Made by a program: the position numbers and the translations under genes. The notes below the pieces were generated by a model. It saw only the letters and a list, made by a program, of their open reading frames with translations. It had not been told where the DNA came from and made no database searches. From contig NZ_OCND01000003.1 in the NCBI RefSeq assembly GCF_900215535.1, positions 193,737 to 257,736 on the forward strand: a DNA stretch of 64,000 nt. The letters are read 5' to 3'. Below are positions 19,944-28,282 of this stretch, in pieces (the stretch's first letter is position 1; every line of letters begins with the position of its first letter). The DNA is from Pseudoxanthomonas wuyuanensis (GTDB taxonomy: Bacteria > Pseudomonadota > Gammaproteobacteria > Xanthomonadales > Xanthomonadaceae).

Positions 19944-22823
19944 ATGAATCATCGCAACCCGCGTTCAGCGGTGCGGGTCGGCCTGCTGCCGGCCGCCGTC
20001 GCTATCGCATTGACGCCGGCATTCGCCGCCAGCGCCCAGGAACAGGCCGATGGCACCACGACGCTGGACCGGCTTGAAGTCACCGGTTCGCGTATCCGCG
20101 GCGCCAACATGGAGACGCAGCAGCCGATCATCTCGTTGAGCCGGCAGGACATCGAAAAGCAGGGCTTCACCTCGGTCGCCGACATCCTGCAGAACCTGAC
20201 CTCGGCCGGTTCGCCGGCGATTTCCCGTTCGGAAGCGCTTGCATCCGGTGAAGACGTCGGCGGTTACTACATCGACATCCGCAACCTGGGCGCCCAGCGC
20301 ACCCTGATCCTGCTCAACGGCAAGCGCCTCGGCGCCACGACGTCCGGCTACCAGGACCTGAGCCAGATTCCGATGTCGGCAATCGACCGCGTCGAAGTGC
20401 TGAAGGACGGCGCGTCGGCCATCTATGGTTCCGACGCCATTGCCGGCGTGGTCAACGTGATCACCCGCAAGCGTTTTGACGGCGCCGAAGCCCAGGCCTA
20501 TGTCGGCCAGTACGGCGAGGGCGACGGCGAGACCCAGCAGTATTCCTTCACCGCAGGTTCCACCAACGACCGTGGCGGCGTGACGCTGTCGGTCGAGTAC
20601 TACAAGCAGGAGCCCGTGTTCGCCAAGGACCGCGCCTTCAGCGCGTTCGGAAACGCCGGCCCGAACTATCCGGGTTCGGGCTGGAGCCCGGTCAGCCAGA
20701 ATGGTTCGTTCTGCGATCCCTGCACGGCGCGTGGTGTCAGAGAGGGCGAGCCGGGTTATGTCGCTCCGGCAGACGTTCGCTGGTGGACGCTGCGAGAAGG
20801 CGGCGATCCGACCAACCGTGCCGACTATCGTCTGCACACCGCGGCCGACAACGCCAACGCCAACCAGCAGATGCTGTTGTCGACCGGCGTCGAACGCCGT
20901 TCGGTGTTCGCCAACGCCAACTACGACATTACCGACAACATCACGTTCAACGCGGACGTGCTGTACAACAAGCGCACGACCGATCAGCAGATCGCGGGCT
21001 ATCCGTTCCAGTCGGCCAACTTTGGCGACATGTCTGCCGACAGCGCATTCAACCCGACTCCGGGCACGGATCTCGAATTCCGCCGCCGTCTGTGGGAAGT
21101 GCCGCGCACGACCCGGAGCGATCTGGAAACCTACCGCTTTGCCGGCACCTTCAGCGGCATCTTCGAGATCGGCAGCAAGATCTGGGATTGGGACGTCGGT
21201 GCGTTGATCAACCGCAACAACGTGACCAAGACCGGCCACGGCGACATGAGCCTGATCGCATCGCGCCAGGCGCTGGGCCCGTCCTTCATCAATGCTGACG
21301 GCGTGGCGCAATGCGGTAGCGCCGCCAGCCCGATTCCGTTGGCCAACTGCCGCCCGTGGAACCCGCTGCTGCCCAACGGCGTCGCTGGCCAGGGCTCGCT
21401 GTCGGATCCGGAACTGCAGAAGTTCCTGTTCCCGTATTTCACCGACACCGGCACCACCCGCACCACCAGCTACACCGCCAATCTGGCCGGTTCGCTGTTC
21501 GAGATGCCGGCCGGCGACCTGGGTATCGCGGTGGGCTACGAGCACCGCAAGGAGCAGGGCCGCTTCGTGCCGGACGCGTTCGCGCAGTCGGGCGAAAGCA
21601 CCGGTCTGGCGGCAACCACCACCGAGGGTTCGTACTCGCTGGATGAAGTCTATCTGGAGCTGAACATTCCGGTCCTGGCCGACATGCCGTTCGCCAAGGA
21701 ACTGACCTTCAATGTCGCTGGCCGCTACTCGGATTACAGCAACTTTGGCGATACGTTCAACGGCAAGTTCGGTTTCACCTGGCGTCCGATGGAAGAACTG
21801 CTGGTCCGTGGCACCTGGGCCGAAGGCTTCCGTGCCCCGACCATTTCGGACCTGTACGGCGGCACCGGCAGCAGCTTCGAGTCCTATACCGACCCCTGCG
21901 GCACCGGCGCGCTGAACAGCGTCAACGGCAATGCAGCCTGCACGGGCGCCGGCGTGCCGCTGGGCTATGTGCAGTTGGGCCAGGGCCTGCAGCCGTGCAC
22001 CAACTATCCTTGCCAGACGCCGGATCAGTTCTTCTCCGGTTCCAACCCCAACCTGCTGCCGGAAACCTCCAAGAGCAAGACCGCAGGCCTGGTATGGAGC
22101 CCGCTCTGGGTGCAGGGCCTGGACATCTCGCTGGACTGGTACAACTACAAGTTGACCAACATGATCATCGAGGACAGCGTCGACCGCATCCTGCGTGATT
22201 GCTACGTACTGGGCAACGCCGAGCGTTGCGCAGGTATCGAACGCGCAGCCGACGGCCATATCACCAACCTGTTCTACAGCTTCACCAATCTGGGTCAACT
22301 TGAAACCGAAGGCTACGATCTGGGCGTCAAGTACCGTCTGCCGGAAACCTCGTTCGGCCAGTTCAACGTCGACTGGCAGACCTCGTACGTTTCCAAGTAC
22401 GACGAACTGGGCCAGAACAGCGCGGGCGAGAACATCACCATCGGCCTGGTCGGCGAAGAGGGCGTGTTCCGCGTGCGTTCCAACCTGGGCCTGACCTGGC
22501 AGTTGAACGAGTTCGGCGTGTCCTACATGGCGCGTTACTACTCGGGCGTTTCCGAAGCCTGCGTGCCGAACCGTCCCTGCAGCGAGCCGGATCGTTACCA
22601 GAACGGCGAAGGTGCCGCCCGCCAGAAGACCGGCTCCAACACCTTCCACGACCTGCAGTTCAACTGGCAGGCGCCATGGAACGCCACCATCGCCGTCGGC
22701 GCCAACAACGTGTTCGACAAGGTCGGTCCGATCCTGTTCACCGCCCCGGACAGCTCGTTCCCGTACTACGGCGGCTTCGACATCGGCCGCTTCGTCTACA
22801 TGAAATACCAGCAGCGCTTCTGA
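19944..22823 (+). CDS. TonB-dependent outer-membrane receptor
   Basis: A 959-residue outer-membrane active transporter. It has a signal peptide (to AFAASAQ), a TonB-box region (LDRLEVTGSRIRG), and a plug domain with DIRNLGAQRTLILLNGKRLG and VEVLKDGASAIYGSDAIAGVVNVITRK. The barrel ends in RFVYMKYQQRF with a terminal Phe. Cys-containing extracellular loops (CTNYPCQTPDQFF) are visible. GAGGAGAG precedes the ATG. The preceding AraC-type gene suggests ligand-specific control. The ligand is unknown, and no degradative genes flank it, so it could be for a peptide, polyphenol or sugar. Confidence 0.92.
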   Translation: MNHRNPRSAVRVGLLPAAVAIALTPAFAASAQEQADGTTTLDRLEVTGSRIRGANMETQQPIISLSRQDIEKQGFTSVADILQNLTSAGSPAISRSEALASGEDVGGYYIDIRNLGAQRTLILLNGKRLGATTSGYQDLSQIPMSAIDRVEVLKDGASAIYGSDAIAGVVNVITRKRFDGAEAQAYVGQYGEGDGETQQYSFTAGSTNDRGGVTLSVEYYKQEPVFAKDRAFSAFGNAGPNYPGSGWSPVSQNGSFCDPCTARGVREGEPGYVAPADVRWWTLREGGDPTNRADYRLHTAADNANANQQMLLSTGVERRSVFANANYDITDNITFNADVLYNKRTTDQQIAGYPFQSANFGDMSADSAFNPTPGTDLEFRRRLWEVPRTTRSDLETYRFAGTFSGIFEIGSKIWDWDVGALINRNNVTKTGHGDMSLIASRQALGPSFINADGVAQCGSAASPIPLANCRPWNPLLPNGVAGQGSLSDPELQKFLFPYFTDTGTTRTTSYTANLAGSLFEMPAGDLGIAVGYEHRKEQGRFVPDAFAQSGESTGLAATTTEGSYSLDEVYLELNIPVLADMPFAKELTFNVAGRYSDYSNFGDTFNGKFGFTWRPMEELLVRGTWAEGFRAPTISDLYGGTGSSFESYTDPCGTGALNSVNGNAACTGAGVPLGYVQLGQGLQPCTNYPCQTPDQFFSGSNPNLLPETSKSKTAGLVWSPLWVQGLDISLDWYNYKLTNMIIEDSVDRILRDCYVLGNAERCAGIERAADGHITNLFYSFTNLGQLETEGYDLGVKYRLPETSFGQFNVDWQTSYVSKYDELGQNSAGENITIGLVGEEGVFRVRSNLGLTWQLNEFGVSYMARYYSGVSEACVPNRPCSEPDRYQNGEGAARQKTGSNTFHDLQFNWQAPWNATIAVGANNVFDKVGPILFTAPDSSFPYYGGFDIGRFVYMKYQQRF

Positions 22824-22850
22824 TCCCTCCCAGCAGAACGCTGTCTGTTT

Positions 22851-22881
22851 CTACGGCCCCGCAAGGGGCCGTAGTTTTTTT
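22851..22881 (+). terminator. Intrinsic terminator after the TBDT gene
   Basis: CTACGGCCCC, GCAA, GGGGCCGTAG and a run of seven T form a perfect stem with U tract 28 bases after the stop codon. Confidence 0.93.
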
Positions 22882-22912
22882 GTGGCAGCCTGGCCTGGAT
22901 TTACAGACACGA

Positions 22913-22936
22913 AAAAGCCGCCCGAGGGCGGCTTTT
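22913..22936 (-). terminator. Intrinsic terminator after ppa
   Basis: On the minus strand AAAAGCCGCCC, TC, GGGCGGCTTTT and a further T lie 23 bases after the ppa stop. The A/T flanks make it potentially bidirectional. Confidence 0.88.
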
Positions 22937-22958
22937 CCGTTGATGCCTGGCTGGTTCG

Positions 22959-23492
22959 TCAAGCCTGCTGCCGGTAGCGCTCGATCGAATCCAGCAGCAC
23001 CTTCTTGGCGTCGGCGGCGTTGCCCCAGCCGTCCAGCTTGACCCACTTGCCCTTCTCCAGATCCTTGTAGTGTTCGAAGAAGTGGCCGATGCGTTCCAGC
23101 CAGTGCGGGCTGACCTGTTCGATGTCGTGGATGTGGCTGTAGCCGGAGAAGACCTTGTCCACCGGCACCGCCAGCAGCTTTTCGTCGCTGCCGGCTTCAT
23201 CGCTCATCCGCAGCACGCCAACCGGACGGCAGCGGATCACCGAGCCGGGAATCAGCGGCAGCGGCAGCACCACCAGCACGTCGGCCGGGTCGCCGTCGCC
23301 GCACTGGGTATGGGGCACGTAGCCATAGTTGCAGGGGTAGCGCATGGGGGTGGAGAGGATGCGGTCGACGAAGATGGCGCCGCTTTCCTTGTCTACTTCG
23401 TACTTCACCGGTTCCGAATCCTTCGGAATCTCGATGATGACGTTGATTTCTTCCGGCGGGTTCTTGCCGGTGGAAACATGGTCCAGACCCAT
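22959..23492 (-). CDS. ppa: Inorganic pyrophosphatase (family I)
   Basis: Cytoplasmic magnesium-dependent hydrolysis of pyrophosphate, which pulls biosynthetic reactions forward. The 177-residue protein has the normal bacterial length. The metal-binding signature is DGDPADVLVVLP, preceded by MRYPCNYGYVPHT. KYEVDKESGAIFVDR near the N-terminus is also typical. The start ATG at 23492 gives MGLDHVSTGKNPPEEINVIIEIP; the longer open frame is unsupported. It stands alone with its own terminator. Confidence 0.97.
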   Translation of the reverse strand: MGLDHVSTGKNPPEEINVIIEIPKDSEPVKYEVDKESGAIFVDRILSTPMRYPCNYGYVPHTQCGDGDPADVLVVLPLPLIPGSVIRCRPVGVLRMSDEAGSDEKLLAVPVDKVFSGYSHIHDIEQVSPHWLERIGHFFEHYKDLEKGKWVKLDGWGNAADAKKVLLDSIERYRQQA

Positions 23493-23973
23493 GGCTGCTC
23501 CAAGGTGCGATTGACTGACGGGGAGGCGAATTCTACGCGGTTGCGTGTTGCGGCGCAGCACCTGGCTGGCACGGCTGCGCCGGAACCCATGCCGCCGTGA
23601 CGATATGCCCTGCAATCCGGGCGTAGGGGACGTCCTGCCCCCAACGCCCTGCCGCTGCCAGGCTCGCGGAATCGACGGCAACCGGCCGGGGCCAGCTGTT
23701 TGTGCACTCTGCAGCCTGCGCGACGCGGGCGTTGGGTGGGTCAGCCGCCACGGCGGCGTACCGCACTCTGCCGAAACCCGACGCCAGGTGGCCAGATCGT
23801 CGCCTCGCGCGACAATTGCCTGCGACCACGGCAGCCGCCCGAGCCTGCGCGATAGGCGTGGGCTACCGTGCCGTCGGCATGCATCTGCCGTTTAAGCGTT
23901 TCTTCACCCGTTGTTTTGCCATTGGGTCCTACGGTTGAGGCGCCTGAACATGGGTGCCCACAGGAGATACGTC
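23493..23973. other. Gene-free gap between ppa and the next gene
   Basis: 481 bases without a credible gene. The short open frames on both strands have the skewed Arg/Pro/Ala composition of GC-rich noise. The ppa promoter and the promoter of the gene at 23974 must lie here; the only T-rich patch is around 23890-23925. I see no tRNA or repeat. Confidence 0.5.
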
Positions 23974-24477
23974 ATGAAGACCAGACGCGTATTCAGTGCC
24001 CCGGATATCGGCACGGCGGAAAATGCGCTCGATGCCGCCATCCGCATGGGCATACGACCGGATCATGCCGCGTTGGTGGGAGAGTCCGAAATCGAGATGC
24101 TGCAGGTACCCGACGCGCAGAAGGAAGCCTCGCCGACCGATTTCATGCCTGCGGCGCTCAGGGGCATCGTCGGCGGCAGTGTGATTGGCCTGATCGGCGG
24201 CATTGTCGGCATGGTGCTGCCGGCCGTGGGCATGCACTGGTCGGGCGTCGTGCTGACCACCCTGGTCGGTGCGACCGTCGGCGGCTGGTCGGCGGCCCTG
24301 GCCGGATCCTCGGTGCCCAGCGAAGTGCGCCGCGACTACAAGCAGGAAATCGCCGCCGGACAGTTGCTGGTCGTGATAGATGAAGAAGACGAGGCCGTAC
24401 TTGAACGCGCGAGCGATGCCGTGGCCGCCGCCGGCACCCGCCGGCTGCAGGTTGTCCGCCACGGTTTGCTGCACTGA
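23974..24477 (+). CDS. Hypothetical glycine-zipper membrane protein
   Basis: A 167-residue protein of unknown function. The N-terminal third (RVFSAPDIGTAENALDAAIRMGI) and the C-terminal third (LLVVIDEEDEAVLERASDAV) look like two halves of a small alpha/beta domain. They flank two hydrophobic glycine-rich helices (GIVGGSVIGLIGGIVGMVLPAVG and LTTLVGATVGGWSAALAGS, about residues 63-110). This layout resembles small envelope-stress or DUF1269-like proteins, but I do not assign a family. CAGGAGA precedes the chosen ATG; an upstream in-frame start at 23911 lacks such a site. Confidence 0.75.
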   Translation: MKTRRVFSAPDIGTAENALDAAIRMGIRPDHAALVGESEIEMLQVPDAQKEASPTDFMPAALRGIVGGSVIGLIGGIVGMVLPAVGMHWSGVVLTTLVGATVGGWSAALAGSSVPSEVRRDYKQEIAAGQLLVVIDEEDEAVLERASDAVAAAGTRRLQVVRHGLLH

Positions 24478-24854
24478 TGCAGTGACTTCGTGTCTGCGGC
24501 CGTGAGCCGCCGGCACGGCCGTCAGCGGCGATCGGATGCCGCTGGCAGGCCGCACCGCGCTTGCGCCGCGGCCATGCGGCTGCATTCGGATGGTCTATCC
24601 GCAACCCCATCGATGGACTTGCGCCAGTGCTAGTCGCGCATGCGCCGGCAGACATCGAACCGCGAGCGTTGCGCTGCCGCACCCGTTGGCGGCCAGGCCG
24701 AGGCGAGCGGCTACCGGAACGGTTATCCTTGCGTTCCGCATAGCAGCGGCTTCCGCAGCCTGGGGAGGCTGCCTGTCGGCAAGGCGCCGGTCCTGGCATT
24801 TCTGCTGCTCCATCGAATCAACCCGACGACGACCGTGCGTGGAGCACGCCATCC
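24478..24854. other. Gene-free gap
   Basis: 377 bases of GC-rich sequence between two small membrane-protein genes. The open frames through it are compositionally unlike proteins. I see no RNA gene, terminator or clear promoter. Confidence 0.45.
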
Positions 24855-25235
24855 ATGAATTTGCCCTTGCACCTTGGTTTTGTTGGCGCGCTGGAAGCGG
24901 GAATCATCGCATTGCTGATCGGCATGCTGGCCTACGCCGGTTGGCACTGGCTGTGCCGCAAGCTGGGCTGGTCGGTAGGGCACGCCATCGGTTGGGCCTG
25001 CGTAACTGCAGTGGCGATCAGTGCAGGCATCGATGCCTGGAACCTGTTCTATCTGGGCATGATGAAACTGGAGTCGCCGCTGTATGCGCGCCTCGCCCTG
25101 CAAGGCATTCACGATGCCGGCAGTCTCGGTTCGCGCGTTGTGTGCGAAGTGGTCGGTGCGTTGGCCGGTGTCGTGCTCAGCTGGCACTGGTTCAGCGTTC
25201 GCTCAGCAAAGAAAAACGGCCGCGAAAATGGCTGA
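24855..25235 (+). CDS. Hypothetical small integral membrane protein
   Basis: 126 aa with three to four predicted membrane helices: LEAGIIALLIGMLAYAGWHWL, HAIGWACVTAVAISAGIDAW and VVCEVVGALAGVVLSWHWF. A basic C-terminus (SAKKNGRENG) is probably cytoplasmic. I do not recognise a family. The ORF has ordinary codon use, and no close neighbour suggests a role. There is no obvious Shine-Dalgarno, so the start is less sure than the frame. Confidence 0.65.
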   Translation: MNLPLHLGFVGALEAGIIALLIGMLAYAGWHWLCRKLGWSVGHAIGWACVTAVAISAGIDAWNLFYLGMMKLESPLYARLALQGIHDAGSLGSRVVCEVVGALAGVVLSWHWFSVRSAKKNGRENG

Positions 25236-25353
25236 AACACGCCGTCAAAACGCCTAAATCACGAATGCATCACGCAATGTACGCCGTGCTGACGGAGCGC
25301 TCACGCATAGCTAACGAACGCAGTAATAGAAAAAAACTCGCTTGTGGTTAAGC

Positions 25354-25367
25354 CTGTGTGCACACAG
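25354..25367. promoter_or_regulatory. Perfect 14-base palindrome CTGTGTGCACACAG
   Basis: It lies in an unusually AT-rich patch (25240-25380) about 90 bases before the EF-hand gene at 25459. It is placed like an operator, but no binding protein can be named. Confidence 0.35.
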
Positions 25368-25458
25368 ATTTTTGCCTGCATGTTTTGTTCACGACGGTGC
25401 CGGCATGGTGGCACCGTGCGCTATGCAGCGCACTCCCAAAACAACGGAGCAAACCACA

Positions 25459-25842
25459 ATGAACAACCAGAACCGTAAACCGCTGATTGGTCTGATCGCC
25501 CTGACCGCCGCCCTGGCGATGCCGCTGGCATTTGCCCAGAGCGCCACCGAAGAAGATGCCGCCACGCAGGCGCAGTCGCAGGTTGATGAAGCCACTCAGG
25601 ACGCCGCTACCGGTTCCGCAGAGCAGTCGGCCACCCAGTCCAGCGGCAGCGCCGGCCAGCAGGGCTGGGCCGATCTGGACACCAATGGCGACGGCATGAT
25701 CAGCAAGGAAGAGTCTGCCGCCAACGCCGGCCTCTCGCAGATTTTCGATCAGGCCGATGCCGATGCCGACGGCAGCCTGACCCAGGACGAATACAAGTCC
25801 TTCGTCGAGAAGAGCTACGGCGAACCGCAGCCGCAGCAGTAA
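25459..25842 (+). CDS. Exported EF-hand calcium-binding protein
   Basis: A 127-residue protein with a signal peptide ending ALAMPLAFA and a Gln/Ala/Ser-rich spacer. Two EF-hand loops follow: DTNGDGMISKEE and DADADGSLTQDE, each with acidic residues at positions 1, 3, 5 and 12. It should bind calcium in the periplasm or outside. I chose the ATG at 25459 because it starts a proper signal peptide; the open frame continues upstream to 25342. A second, smaller EF-hand gene follows at 25929, so the two look like a related pair. Confidence 0.85.
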   Translation: MNNQNRKPLIGLIALTAALAMPLAFAQSATEEDAATQAQSQVDEATQDAATGSAEQSATQSSGSAGQQGWADLDTNGDGMISKEESAANAGLSQIFDQADADADGSLTQDEYKSFVEKSYGEPQPQQ

Positions 25843-25856
25843 ATCAGGTCCAGCCA

Positions 25857-25886
25857 GGAAGGGCGGCGCAGGCCGCCCTTTCCTTT
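25857..25886 (+). terminator. Intrinsic terminator after the first EF-hand gene
   Basis: AAGGGCGGC, GCAG, GCCGCCCTT followed by TCCTTTC forms a stable stem with a pyrimidine tail, 17 bases after the stop. Confidence 0.7.
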
Positions 25887-25928
25887 CGACGCGGCGTCGC
25901 ATCCGTGCAGCGATAGGAGGCCACGGCG

Positions 25929-26237
25929 ATGAAACTCCACCGCACCGCCCGATGGACAGGTTCGATATGCGTCCTGCTGGCAACGGCGGCCGCCGTTGCT
26001 CCTGCCTGGGCACAGAGCGCAAACCCGGCTACCTCGCTACCGCCGGCGGGCGATACGGCTACGCCGGTTCCCCGCAGTTTCGAGGAACTGGATGCCAACG
26101 GCGACGGCGCCATCAGCAAGGACGAAGCCGCGGTCGACCCTGCATTGACCCAGGCGTTCGGCACGCTCGATCAGGATGCCGACGGCAGACTCAGCGAAAG
26201 CGAGTACAGCGCCTATCAGGGCGGTAGCGATGGCTAG
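25929..26237 (+). CDS. Small exported EF-hand protein
   Basis: 102 aa. A signal peptide (LLATAAAVAPAWAQ) is followed by two EF-hand loops, DANGDGAISKDE and DQDADGRLSESE, with all expected acidic ligands. It is the smaller relative of the protein encoded just upstream, from which a terminator separates it. AGGAGGCCACGGCG precedes the ATG, a good Shine-Dalgarno. Calcium binding in the periplasm is likely. A role beyond that is unknown. Confidence 0.82.
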   Translation: MKLHRTARWTGSICVLLATAAAVAPAWAQSANPATSLPPAGDTATPVPRSFEELDANGDGAISKDEAAVDPALTQAFGTLDQDADGRLSESEYSAYQGGSDG

Positions 26238-26292
26238 TCACTGCTGACGCGGCCGCGACCGGCCACTGCGTCCCTCAGAGGAGAAACGCGAT

Positions 26293-26601
26293 ATGAATCC
26301 GAACACCCGAAATCCCCTGCGCATGGCGCTGACACTGGGCGCGATGCTATCCGGCGCGATGCTGTTGACCGCGTGCGGCCCGAAGGATGAAGAAGTCGAG
26401 CCGATGCCGCCGGCGCCGATGGAAGAAACCCCGCCACCGGCGGAAACGCCGCCTCCGTACGACGATCCGGCGACCACGCCACCGCCGACGGACCCGGCCA
26501 TGCCGCCGCCGGCCGATCCGAATGCGCCGCCGCCGGCGACCACCGGCGATGCCGATATGCCGCCGCCAGCCGAAGAGGGCGCACCGCCGGCAGGCAACTG
26601 A
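26293..26601 (+). CDS. Proline-rich lipoprotein
   Basis: 102 aa. The signal peptide ends in the lipobox LLTAC, so Cys is lipidated. The mature part is almost entirely Pro, Ala, Glu, Asp and Thr (repeated PPPAD, PPPAE and TPPP units), with no predicted fold. Such acidic proline-rich tails act as extended spacers between membrane and wall or partner proteins. AGAGGAG precedes the ATG. It follows two EF-hand genes and precedes a long palindrome. Its function is unknown. Confidence 0.75.
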   Translation: MNPNTRNPLRMALTLGAMLSGAMLLTACGPKDEEVEPMPPAPMEETPPPAETPPPYDDPATTPPPTDPAMPPPADPNAPPPATTGDADMPPPAEEGAPPAGN

Positions 26602-26623
26602 GCCGGGCGAACTGATCGATGAC

Positions 26624-26659
26624 CGCAGACCGGCCCGGGAGATCCCGGGCCGGTCTGCG
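26624..26659. repeat. Perfect 36-base palindromic hairpin
   Basis: Arms CGCAGACCGGCCCGGGA and TCCCGGGCCGGTCTGCG are exact 17-base complements separated by GA. It sits 23 bases after the lipoprotein gene. No T tract follows, so it may be a weak terminator, a transcript-stabilising end or a protein site. Confidence 0.85.
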
Positions 26660-26752
26660 ATTGCGCAGGGCAGGGAGTCGTTGCCGGCTGCAAGCGCCGC
26701 TATCCATCCGTTATCCTGATCGCCCTCCATACGAATGCGGAAACAGGTCGGC

Positions 26753-27562
26753 ATGAGCGAAAGTCGCGGCATCCGCTGGGTCGGTTTTGACGGCGACGAC
26801 ACCCTTTGGAGAAGCGAGGACTACTACCGGGTTGCCGAGCAGGAATTCGAACGCATCATCGGCCAGTACATCGATTTGACCGATGCGGGGACCTTGCGGC
26901 ATCTGTTGGCGGTGGAACGGCGCAACCTGAAAATCTTCGGCTACGGCGTGAAAGGCATGACGCTGTCGATGATTGAAGCGGCGATAGAACTGACCGGGGA
27001 AAGAATCAGCGCCCGCGACCTGCGCGGGGTCGTCGAAATCGGCAGGGCCACGCTGCAGCACCCGGTCGAGTTGCTGCCGGGTGTCCGCGAGGCGGTGGAA
27101 AGGATTGCCGCCACGCACGACATCGTTCTGATCACCAAGGGCGATCTGTTCCACCAGGAAGCCAAGATCGCCGGGTCGGGACTGGCCGATCTGTTTCATC
27201 GCATCGAGATCGTTTCCGAGAAGGACGCGCATACGTATACCCGCGTGGTGCGCGAACTCGGCGTGGATACGCGGCAGTTCCTGATGATCGGAAACTCCTT
27301 GCGCTCGGATATCGAGCCGGTCCTGCAAATCGGCGGCTGGGGCTTGCATGTGCCATACCACATCACCTGGGCGCATGAGTCCGAACACGGCCTGGGCGCG
27401 GCCGCGCAACGATGGCTGAGCGTCGCCACCGCGGCGGAACTGCCGGCTGCGGTCGCCGCAATCGACGCCAGTGCCGCCGCCGCCCCGATTCCGCTGGAAC
27501 CGGCTTTGCCCGAAGCATTGACGGCGCGCGTAACCGCTCAGCCAGCGGGCGCCGCCGATTAA
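26753..27562 (+). CDS. HAD-superfamily hydrolase
   Basis: A 269-residue cytoplasmic phosphatase-like protein. HAD motif I is VGFDGDDTLW (nucleophile and acid aspartates), motif II is IVLITKGD, and motifs III/IV lie in EKDAHTY and MIGNSLRSDIEPVLQIGGWG. A helical cap region lies between motifs I and II. The last 40 residues are an Ala/Pro-rich tail. The frame opens at 26735, but the ATG at 26753 (MSESRGIRWVGFDG) starts closer to motif I. The substrate cannot be read from the sequence. Confidence 0.88.
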   Translation: MSESRGIRWVGFDGDDTLWRSEDYYRVAEQEFERIIGQYIDLTDAGTLRHLLAVERRNLKIFGYGVKGMTLSMIEAAIELTGERISARDLRGVVEIGRATLQHPVELLPGVREAVERIAATHDIVLITKGDLFHQEAKIAGSGLADLFHRIEIVSEKDAHTYTRVVRELGVDTRQFLMIGNSLRSDIEPVLQIGGWGLHVPYHITWAHESEHGLGAAAQRWLSVATAAELPAAVAAIDASAAAAPIPLEPALPEALTARVTAQPAGAAD

Positions 27563-27685
27563 CGCCGGGTGTATGCCGAAGGCCGGCTAAAACGGTTCCG
27601 TCGGGCGGGTTAAATAGGCGTTCACCATTGCCGATCCATCGTTTGGCCATACCCGCCGTTGTGCGGGAATACGGAGAAGGGAAAA

Positions 27686-28129
27686 ATGTTCAGCTCACTC
27701 ATTGCCCGCATCCTGGCGCCTGCCGTTTTCGCCGCTGGCTTGGGCATTGCGGCCTTCGCACCGGCTCCGGCCCGCGCCAGCGACGATCTGGTTCGCGTCA
27801 TTGTCGACGTCGCGGATGTGATCTACCACGGCGGCAATCCGTACTACCGCCATGGCCGCGGCTATTACCCGGACAACCGCGTGATCATCGTACGCGACCG
27901 CTACCATCGTCCGACGTACTACCGCTATGTTCCGCGGACGGTCTATTACGCCGGTCCTCCCTATGGCAAGGCCCACGGCTACTACCGGAACGCGCCGCGC
28001 TACGACCATCGCTACGTACGTTACGACGACCGTCGCTATGACCGGCACTACGACCGTCGCTACGATCGCCGCCACGACTGGCGCGATGACGGTCACCGCG
28101 GCAAGAAACGCCATCGCTACGGTGATTGA
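27686..28129 (+). CDS. Exported Tyr/Arg/His-rich protein of unknown function
   Basis: 147 aa. A signal peptide ends in APAPARA. A short conserved-looking segment (DDLVRVIVDVADVIYHGGNPYY) is followed by a very basic, low-complexity tail dominated by Tyr, Arg, His and Asp (repeats of YDRRYDRHYDRR type). GGAGAAGGG precedes the chosen ATG; an upstream in-frame start at 27659 lacks a signal. Similar YXR-rich exported proteins are annotated only as hypothetical. A role in binding polyanions or metals at the cell surface is a guess. Confidence 0.75.
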   Translation: MFSSLIARILAPAVFAAGLGIAAFAPAPARASDDLVRVIVDVADVIYHGGNPYYRHGRGYYPDNRVIIVRDRYHRPTYYRYVPRTVYYAGPPYGKAHGYYRNAPRYDHRYVRYDDRRYDRHYDRRYDRRHDWRDDGHRGKKRHRYGD

Positions 28130-28282
28130 TTCTGAAGAATCGCCATATCCGGATCCGTTGGCATGGCGCTCGAATCGTTCGGGCGCCATCCGGCCTTGCT
28201 GCCGAAGCCGTGCCAGGCGCGGCAGCCAGGTTCTTCCGTCCGGCCAATGCATTCCGGCGCGATAGTGCGGCACAATGCGGCC

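Noticed and set aside
23493-23973. Short open frames in the ppa downstream-facing gap as genes
   Set aside because: None has a ribosome site, signal or recognisable motif, and their composition matches GC-rich noise.
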